In this document: positions 5,398 to 10,096 of the stretch, piece by piece
Layout: each line of letters opens with the position of its first letter
Position numbering within the stretch: position 1 is the first letter of the stretch
Origin: JBLIOB01 sp047639575
GTDB taxonomy: Bacteria > Bacteroidota > Bacteroidia > Flavobacteriales_D > Parvicellaceae
DNA: 10,096 bases
Direction: 5' to 3'
NCBI GenBank assembly: GCA_047639575.1
Contig: JBLIOB010000142.1
Location: forward strand, 1-10,096
Position numbers and translations under genes: made by a program
The notes under the pieces: generated by a model
The model's input: the letters and a program-made list of their open reading frames with translations, nothing else
Told to the model about the DNA's origin: nothing
Databases searched by the model: none

Positions 5398-7368
5398 TTA
5401 GACTCTAACCCCTAATACCAATATATCGTCAATCTGTTCTTGTCCTTTGCTCCAGTTTGCAAGTACTTTTTCGTAACTCGTGTGCTGGTCCTTCATTGAT
5501 TCGTCTCCATGCTTGATTAGCATGTCTCTAAATCTTTTCGGGTAAAATTTCTTTCCTTCTTCACCACCCTTCTGGTCATAAAAACCATCAGAAAATAGAT
5601 AAACAGCGTCTCCACTTTTAAGTGTCATTTCCTGCTCATTAAAATCTTCGTGTCCTTGGTGGTATCCTAAATGGGTTTTACTCCCTTTTAATTCTTCTAA
5701 CTCCCCTCCGGAAATTTTGATCATCGTATTTCTTGATCCTGCAAAACTTAACTTTTTAGTGGCTTTGTTGATACGAATCACCACAATATCCATCCCATCT
5801 TTGACTAAGGCCTCTTTTCCAACATCATTTAATTCAATGGATGTTTTATTGTGACCAAAAAGGCTGTGTAAGTCATTATTTAGCAGCGCCAATACTTTAG
5901 CAGGGTTTCTCGCTCCTTGTTGTTTCACAATTTTCTCTAAACTACTAATCGCTAATACCGACATTAACGCTCCCGGAACACCGTGGCCTGTGCAATCTGC
6001 CAATGCGATAACTGTATCCGTTCCATTACTATCGCACCAGGAAAAGTCTCCTGAAACAATGTCTCTTGGTTTAGCGAACATCAAGTGTTCTTGAAATTCT
6101 TTAGCCAAAACCAAGTTACTTGCTAGTAACGCATTTTGGATTTTCCGTGCATAATTAATGCTCTCTGTAATGTTCTTATTCTTTTTGTCCAACTCCGAAT
6201 TTTGCGCTGCAATTTGAACATTCTTCACCTTTAATTTCTTGTTGTTTCTAGCTGCCATTAATGCCAAAACCACTACTAATATTAAAGCTATTCCTGCACC
6301 CATTAACCAAGCCATGGTTTTCGCGCCTTCAGCAGCAACCACAGCCAGTTTTGATTCAGACGCTGTTAACTCTGCAGATGTTTTAGCGTTCTCTAGCTCT
6401 TTTGTAGCTAGTGCCTGTTCGGCTTCTTTTGCTTTCTGTTCTTGAAGCAAGAGCTCGTTTTGAGAGTTGAGAATTTTCAGTTCTTTCACTTGGTTTTCAA
6501 TGCTCAAGTTTTCTATTTCATCCAACGATTTCATGTTTGATCGCTCAATATCACTGATGTAATTTTCGTTCTCTTTTATCTTGTCTTCATCAAAATCTGA
6601 AATCTGATTTTCCTTATTTGATTTGTTTTTCGAGATGGATTCTATTGCTTTTTCAGCCGCTTTGTGAGTGCTGTTATCGCCATTATCTTTGGCCATTTTG
6701 CTGGCTCGGGTTAAAGTAGAAATAGCCTTTTCCAAATCCCCATATTGAGCATAAACATTGCCCATGTTGATTAACATCCTAGAATGACTTGCGGGATCCG
6801 AATCTGACTTATACAGTTTATCCGCATTTTTATATGCATCAAGCGCCTCTTTAATGTCTCCTTCTGAATAATAATTATAAGCGATGGATTTATGTACAGC
6901 TGCTTCTTTCTTCCCTGAATAATTATCAACCTCTAAACATTTTTCATAATACTTAGTTGACTCATTGGCTTTATCTAGTTTTGAATAAGCAAAGCCGATG
7001 GACTCATAAGAATATGCTACTAAATTCTTCTGTCCTGAAGACTTGGCTAAGTCAGCCGCATCCTTATAAAAAGCAATCGCATCTTTATATTTTTTTGATT
7101 TCTTTGCCGCGTTTCCACCGTTGATATTTCCTCTTAATTCTTCCCCTTTATTGCTAGCCTTTTCTGCATGGTCAATAGCGTCTTCAGCAAAGTCTATTGC
7201 ATTTGAATAACTTCCTTTGCCCATATAGCCCTCGGCAATCGAATTTTCAAGATTCGCTTTTTCATTATTATCAGTTGCATCTAATAATTGATCTTTCAAT
7301 TCGCTTATAGACTGAGCAGATGCTAAGCTGACCAATGCTGATAATATGAAAACAAAAATGATTCTCAT
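5398..7368 (-). CDS. TPR-repeat membrane SpoIIE/PP2C phosphatase (SiaA-like role)
   Basis: This 656-aa protein has a clear order of parts. A signal peptide (1-18, ending ASA-Q) is followed by tetratricopeptide-type helical repeats (about 35-245; for example YSYESIGFAYSKLDKANESTKYYEKCLEV spans one unit, residues 119-147). Then come a Glu/Lys/Ala-rich coiled coil (about 255-345), one membrane span (about 353-373), a short coiled linker (about 380-405) and a SpoIIE-type PP2C domain (about 415-656). PP2C metal-site motifs are intact: DIVSGDFSW (D436, D441), ADCTGHGVPGALMS (D458), LFSDGFYDQ (D594) and QIDDILVLGV (D647/D648). The TPR part would face the periplasm and the phosphatase the cytoplasm. 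By operon context its substrate is the SiaC-like protein, reversing the SiaB-like kinase. Its ATG directly follows the stop of the kinase gene with no gap, which suggests translational coupling. The sensed signal is unknown. Confidence 0.88.
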   Translation of the reverse strand: MRIIFVFILSALVSLASAQSISELKDQLLDATDNNEKANLENSIAEGYMGKGSYSNAIDFAEDAIDHAEKASNKGEELRGNINGGNAAKKSKKYKDAIAFYKDAADLAKSSGQKNLVAYSYESIGFAYSKLDKANESTKYYEKCLEVDNYSGKKEAAVHKSIAYNYYSEGDIKEALDAYKNADKLYKSDSDPASHSRMLINMGNVYAQYGDLEKAISTLTRASKMAKDNGDNSTHKAAEKAIESISKNKSNKENQISDFDEDKIKENENYISDIERSNMKSLDEIENLSIENQVKELKILNSQNELLLQEQKAKEAEQALATKELENAKTSAELTASESKLAVVAAEGAKTMAWLMGAGIALILVVVLALMAARNNKKLKVKNVQIAAQNSELDKKNKNITESINYARKIQNALLASNLVLAKEFQEHLMFAKPRDIVSGDFSWCDSNGTDTVIALADCTGHGVPGALMSVLAISSLEKIVKQQGARNPAKVLALLNNDLHSLFGHNKTSIELNDVGKEALVKDGMDIVVIRINKATKKLSFAGSRNTMIKISGGELEELKGSKTHLGYHQGHEDFNEQEMTLKSGDAVYLFSDGFYDQKGGEEGKKFYPKRFRDMLIKHGDESMKDQHTSYEKVLANWSKGQEQIDDILVLGVRV

Positions 7369-7920
7369 CTATGACATTTTGATTTTAACTTCTAACAAGA
7401 AAAACTTCTTTTCTTCATCTACTTCCTGAAATGTGTAATCCAAATTGCCTTCACTATTCAGTGCAATTTGTAACATTCCTAATCCGGCTCCTCCTTTATC
7501 TGAAAGTTCCCCTTCCACCAATTGCTTTTGATAGTCTGCTCGAATTTCTACTTGTGATTTCGTTTTTAATGGTCCTATTCGGTTTTCTAGGTCTGCAATA
7601 ATTGCATTCCGAACCATATTTCCACTATGTATGACAATAAAATTATCCTGCCTAGATACGTTTACAATTCCAAACCTATCTCCAGATTCTTTATCTTCAG
7701 ATGTGTGTCTGGTTATATTCTCAATACATTCTACAAAGCTAGAATAGACGCGCTTAAAAATGACTCTTTCGATCTTATCAGAATCAAGGTTCTCTTTAAG
7801 GGTGTTTATGAGATGATTTGAAATCTTAAAGGATACGTTCCCAAAGTAGCACATAAGGATTTCGTGGTCCTTTAGATCTTCGAAAAGGGTGTAGACATAT
7901 CTGGATGAAAGACTGGTCAT
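7369..7920 (-). CDS. SiaB-family protein kinase (HATPase-like, DUF6272)
   Basis: This 183-aa protein fits the SiaB/DUF6272 family, which has a GHKL (HATPase) fold like anti-sigma-factor kinases. Visible motifs, numbered from the ATG at 7920, are the N-box-like FVECIENITRH (E64, N68), an SGN turn in place of the usual D-x-G (about 99-101) and the glycine-rich lid KGGAGLGMLQIA (142-153). The expected role is phosphorylation of the SiaC-like protein on Ser/Thr, opposed by the SpoIIE phosphatase encoded immediately downstream. A longer frame starts at a TTG at 7989. I prefer the ATG because the product then has typical family length with the conserved FEDLKDHE block close to the N-terminus, and because a promoter-like sequence lies between the two possible starts. 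It is the first gene of the three-gene operon. Confidence 0.85.
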   Translation of the reverse strand: MTSLSSRYVYTLFEDLKDHEILMCYFGNVSFKISNHLINTLKENLDSDKIERVIFKRVYSSFVECIENITRHTSEDKESGDRFGIVNVSRQDNFIVIHSGNMVRNAIIADLENRIGPLKTKSQVEIRADYQKQLVEGELSDKGGAGLGMLQIALNSEGNLDYTFQEVDEEKKFFLLEVKIKMS

Positions 7921-7944
7921 TGTTTTAATTTTTGTCAGTAAGAG

Positions 7945-7974
7945 GAAATCTACAAAAGATTTTGCAAAATTCAA
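7945..7974 (-). promoter_or_regulatory. Candidate promoter of the SiaB-SpoIIE-SiaC operon
   Basis: On the minus strand TTG (7974-7972) is followed after 19 bases by TAGATTTC (7952-7945). This is one mismatch from the Bacteroidetes -7 consensus TAnnTTTG, with the usual spacing. It predicts a leader of about 17-20 bases before the ATG at 7920. If real, it excludes the upstream TTG at 7989 as start codon. Confidence 0.4.
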
Positions 7975-8099
7975 TCCAATCGCTGACAAGAGGTTAGGGT
8001 TAGCCGATATTGAAGGAGCAGAAACTTGATTAAGTGGGAATTCTTTACTAATATTAGAAATGATGGCTTTCGGGTTTCAAGTTCGAATAAATAATTAAG

Positions 8100-8107
8100 T
8101 ACATTTG
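8100..8107 (+). promoter_or_regulatory. Candidate -7 box for the universal stress protein gene
   Basis: TACATTTG matches TAnnTTTG exactly. There is no good TTG at the -33 position (TTC occurs 21 bases upstream). The implied leader is very short, about 10 bases, and would just include the AAGG (8119-8122) in front of the ATG at 8125. Confidence 0.4.
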
Positions 8108-8124
8108 ATTAAAATTTCAAGGAA

Positions 8125-8928
8125 ATGAGTGTGAAAAGTTTACTAGTACCGGTTGATTTTACTTCTGTTTCAAGGGTCGCAATGGAACATGCTGCGAAGT
8201 TGGCGGAAACGATTGATGCTGCAGTTGTATTACTGCATGTTGTTGCTAAGGCTGACGAGGTCGTTGAGGCAAAAGAAAAGCTTGCAGAAGAAGCAAAAAT
8301 AATTTCTGCCTCTAACTCAACGATTCAGGTTCGAATGGCAGTTCGAATAGGAAGTATCTTTGAAGATATTGCCCAAACAGCAGCTGAAGAAAGTGCTGAA
8401 TTGATCATTATGGGAACTCATGGTGCTTCAGGATGGCAAAAGCTAACTGGAAGTCATGCGCTTAAGGTTATTACCGGATCTAAAGTTCCATTTGTAGTTG
8501 TACAGAATAAAGGAATTAAGCAATCCGGATATGATGACATTGTTGTTCCTATGGATTTAGGTTCTCACTCCAAGCAAAAGCTTGAAGTAGTAGTAGACAT
8601 GGCAAAGTATTTCAATTCAAGGGTACATATCATTGCAGATAGAGTAGAGAGTGAAGTGGCTAAGGTGAAAAATAACATCGTTTTTGCTCACAAATATTTA
8701 TCTGAAGCAGGTGTTAAGCATGATACTAAAGTAGCGGAGAAATCAGGTAATTTCGATGCTCAAGTATTGGAATATGCAAAATCTGTTGATGCGGATTTGA
8801 TTGTGATTATGAATGAAGGTGGTGGTAAGCACGTACAAAACATGATTACGAATGAAGCAGAATTACCGGTTATTACCGTTAACGCAAAAGACCTTTCGTC
8901 TACTGGCGGATCAGTATTCTCCAGATAA
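8125..8928 (+). CDS. Universal stress protein with two UspA domains
   Basis: This 267-aa cytoplasmic protein has two tandem UspA folds. Domain 1 (about 1-127) starts KSLLVPVDF, with D11 at the nucleotide-site position. It carries GTHGASGWQKLTGSHALKVI (97-116), the ATP-binding loop. Its spacing is G-2x-G-8x-G-S, one residue shorter than the classic G-2x-G-9x-G-S/T, so ATP binding is likely but not certain. Domain 2 (about 137-253) keeps the fold pattern (DIVVPMDL, DADLIVIMNE, LPVITV) but lacks the glycine loop and is probably structural or regulatory. Such proteins support survival under stress or growth arrest. The gene is transcribed alone, divergent from the SiaB-type operon across a 204-bp spacer, and ends in a strong intrinsic terminator. 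Confidence 0.9.
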   Translation: MSVKSLLVPVDFTSVSRVAMEHAAKLAETIDAAVVLLHVVAKADEVVEAKEKLAEEAKIISASNSTIQVRMAVRIGSIFEDIAQTAAEESAELIIMGTHGASGWQKLTGSHALKVITGSKVPFVVVQNKGIKQSGYDDIVVPMDLGSHSKQKLEVVVDMAKYFNSRVHIIADRVESEVAKVKNNIVFAHKYLSEAGVKHDTKVAEKSGNFDAQVLEYAKSVDADLIVIMNEGGGKHVQNMITNEAELPVITVNAKDLSSTGGSVFSR

Positions 8929-8946
8929 TTTATCTGATTTTCTAAG

Positions 8947-8979
8947 CCCTGATTAAACTTGCTTTAATCGGGGTTTTTT
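8947..8979 (+). terminator. Intrinsic terminator of the universal stress protein gene
   Basis: CCCTGATTAAA (8947-8957), the loop CTTGC and TTTAATCGGGG (8963-8973) form an 11-bp stem with one T-G wobble. A run of six T follows. It begins 18 bases after the stop codon and is a textbook rho-independent terminator. Confidence 0.92.
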
Positions 8980-9034
8980 ATGTCCCTTTTTTTCAGCCTA
9001 ATCATTGGTAAATTGTACCCTGCTGGTTTTAAGA

Positions 9035-9343
9035 ATGTTCTCTATTATTTCACTGCTTGTCCTTTGTTTTGTAGGTAACTCGCAAATTTACTCTTCATCC
9101 TGCGTTGCAACCCAATCAGTTGTTAACTCATATCAAGACGATGCGGATCGATTGGCGCTTGAGTGTTCTATTAATTTAGGTTGGAGTGAAGCAGACAGTA
9201 TTCAAATTCTCAATTCAAGTTCGGACACAGCAATGAGGCCCCGGTTGGGCGTTTTCAACTTAGCAGGAACTATGGCTGCTGCAGATACAGTTGTGACCAT
9301 GTTCAATATTCATAGTTGGGAGAATCCAGCAAGGAAAGAGTAA
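9035..9343 (+). CDS. Small predicted exported protein, unknown function
   Basis: I do not recognise this 102-aa frame. It starts MFSIISLLVLCFVGNSQ, a plausible Sec signal peptide cut near residues 15-17, and continues as a polar segment of about 85 residues with two Cys (CVATQSVV and LECSINLG) and no repeats. A longer version would begin at a TTG at 9005, but the ATG at 9035 puts the hydrophobic core immediately at the N-terminus, as expected for a signal peptide. It lies 55 bp after the upstream terminator, so it needs its own promoter, which I cannot identify. It is convergent with the HD-domain gene. A chance frame cannot be excluded. Confidence 0.5.
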   Translation: MFSIISLLVLCFVGNSQIYSSSCVATQSVVNSYQDDADRLALECSINLGWSEADSIQILNSSSDTAMRPRLGVFNLAGTMAAADTVVTMFNIHSWENPARKE

Positions 9344-9395
9344 ATCGCATGTTGTTATTTTTGCGCTGTACAAATCAACTTAAATTGGGTTCGAA

Positions 9396-9415
9396 AGCCT
9401 TTATAAATAAGGGCT
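9396..9415. terminator. Weak hairpin between convergent genes
   Basis: AGCCTTTA (9396-9403), the loop TAAA and TAAGGGCT (9408-9415) form an 8-bp stem with one wobble, in the 81-bp gap between two convergent stop codons. There is no proper T-run on either strand, so a role as a bidirectional terminator is only suggested by position. Confidence 0.3.
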
Positions 9416-9424
9416 AAAAGAGCA

Positions 9425-10096
9425 TTAATCTTTATAGTTATCCTCTATCAAGCGTTGCTTAATGACCTCAAGATGCTTCTCCTTTTTGTCCTGACGAAGA
9501 TCGATTGCACTTTTCGTAAAGTATTTATGCATTGTCAAGAACTTAACTTGAATCTCATCCCATAACCTATCTGAGTTGATCTTACCGTGTTCTCTAAGTT
9601 CAACTCGCAGTGTATCCGAAATTTCAGGAAAATCATCACGTCCTAAGTAATCTAAATCAGCGTCACAGATTATTTCTTCTAAATGCGATTGAGGGTTGTG
9701 AGGAATGATCGTAGCATAGATCAATTTAAACACCATCTCAACTTGTTCTGGTGTATATCCATACTTAGGCAGAATATCTGCAGCCATTCTCGCTCCAATA
9801 GGTTCGTTAGCATCATATTGTTCTACAAACCCAGCATCGTGGTATGTAGCCGCTGACTTCAATACAAAAATGTCTTCATCTAAAACTCCCTCCATAATCG
9901 CTAAACGCTCGGCAGCTTCAACAACATCATAAGTATGATGAATTCCATGGTAATACAATTTTGGTGAAAGTTTTTGCTTCAGAATCCGCATAATATGCCG
10001 CTCCGCTTTCTGATAATTTATCGAACTGTAAACGTGAAGGTTTACATAATCCCAGAACCTTCTATTTGGCGTTATTCCATCTCCATTTTCTGAAAG
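9425..10096 (-). CDS. HD-superfamily phosphohydrolase domain, 5' part off right edge
   Basis: The C-terminal part is a compact HD-type metal-dependent phosphohydrolase domain. Numbered from an internal ATG at 9991, it shows YYHGIHHTYDVV (14-25, with H19 as the first metal ligand), the paired H51-D52 in TYHDAGF, IIPHN (95-99) and CDADLDYLG (109-117). These are the hallmarks of the family that acts on nucleotides or phosphate esters. The frame does not stop before that ATG but stays open to the window edge. The extra residues include SINYQKAERHIMRIL, which reads smoothly into the domain, so the gene is probably longer, perhaps with another domain in front. If translation starts at 9991 the product is 188 aa; in the window the open part is 223 aa. 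Substrate unknown. Confidence 0.8.
   Translation of the reverse strand, partial: LSENGDGITPNRRFWDYVNLHVYSSINYQKAERHIMRILKQKLSPKLYYHGIHHTYDVVEAAERLAIMEGVLDEDIFVLKSAATYHDAGFVEQYDANEPIGARMAADILPKYGYTPEQVEMVFKLIYATIIPHNPQSHLEEIICDADLDYLGRDDFPEISDTLRVELREHGKINSDRLWDEIQVKFLTMHKYFTKSAIDLRQDKKEKHLEVIKQRLIEDNYKD

Noticed and set aside
6239..6445. Plus-strand frame of 68 Ala/Ser-rich codons
   Set aside because: It is the antisense shadow of the coiled-coil and membrane part of the SpoIIE phosphatase gene.
7921..7989. Extra N-terminal 23 codons of the SiaB-like protein from a TTG start
   Set aside because: A promoter-like sequence lies in this stretch, and the ATG at 7920 gives the usual family length.

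Overview
The window looks like a chromosomal segment from a marine-type Bacteroidetes (Flavobacteriales-like) genome. The evidence is the low GC content, the weak or absent Shine-Dalgarno sequences, several boxes resembling the Bacteroidetes -7 consensus TAnnTTTG, and the gene families: a TPR-SpoIIE phosphatase with SiaB- and SiaC-type partners, a tandem universal stress protein, a CotH-family protein with a beta-helix, and short GIY-YIG proteins among palindromic repeats. This is inference from gene content and was not confirmed by any search.

Left part (1-1231). The window opens inside an IS6-family insertion sequence on the minus strand. Its transposase N-terminus (228 down to 1) runs off the edge, and its terminal inverted repeat lies at about 281-293. 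The element sits against an unrecognised minus-strand gene (278-943) whose last four codons and stop come from the IS end, so that gene appears 3'-truncated by the insertion. A 288-base gene-less spacer follows.

Centre-left (1232-4970). A large membrane-anchored CotH-family protein (837 aa) is followed 14 bp later by a 128-bp MITE-like element. Its ends begin with the same 13 bases as the IS6 element at the left edge, so it may be a non-autonomous relative. A structured gene-less stretch follows, then a GIY-YIG nuclease gene bracketed by two direct 150-bp copies of a large palindromic repeat, plus a third half copy.

Centre-right (4971-8124). A tight minus-strand operon encodes a SiaB-type HATPase kinase/anti-sigma-like protein, a TPR-transmembrane-SpoIIE (PP2C) phosphatase and a SiaC/DUF1987 phosphoprotein. 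Together they look like a partner-switching module in which SiaB phosphorylates SiaC and the membrane phosphatase reverses this in response to an unknown cue. No diguanylate cyclase (SiaD-type output) gene lies next to it.

Right part (8125-10096). A divergent gene encodes a double-domain universal stress protein and ends in a clear intrinsic terminator. It is followed by a small predicted exported protein and, convergent to that, an HD-superfamily phosphohydrolase whose reading frame stays open to the right edge, so it is probably the C-terminal part of a longer protein.
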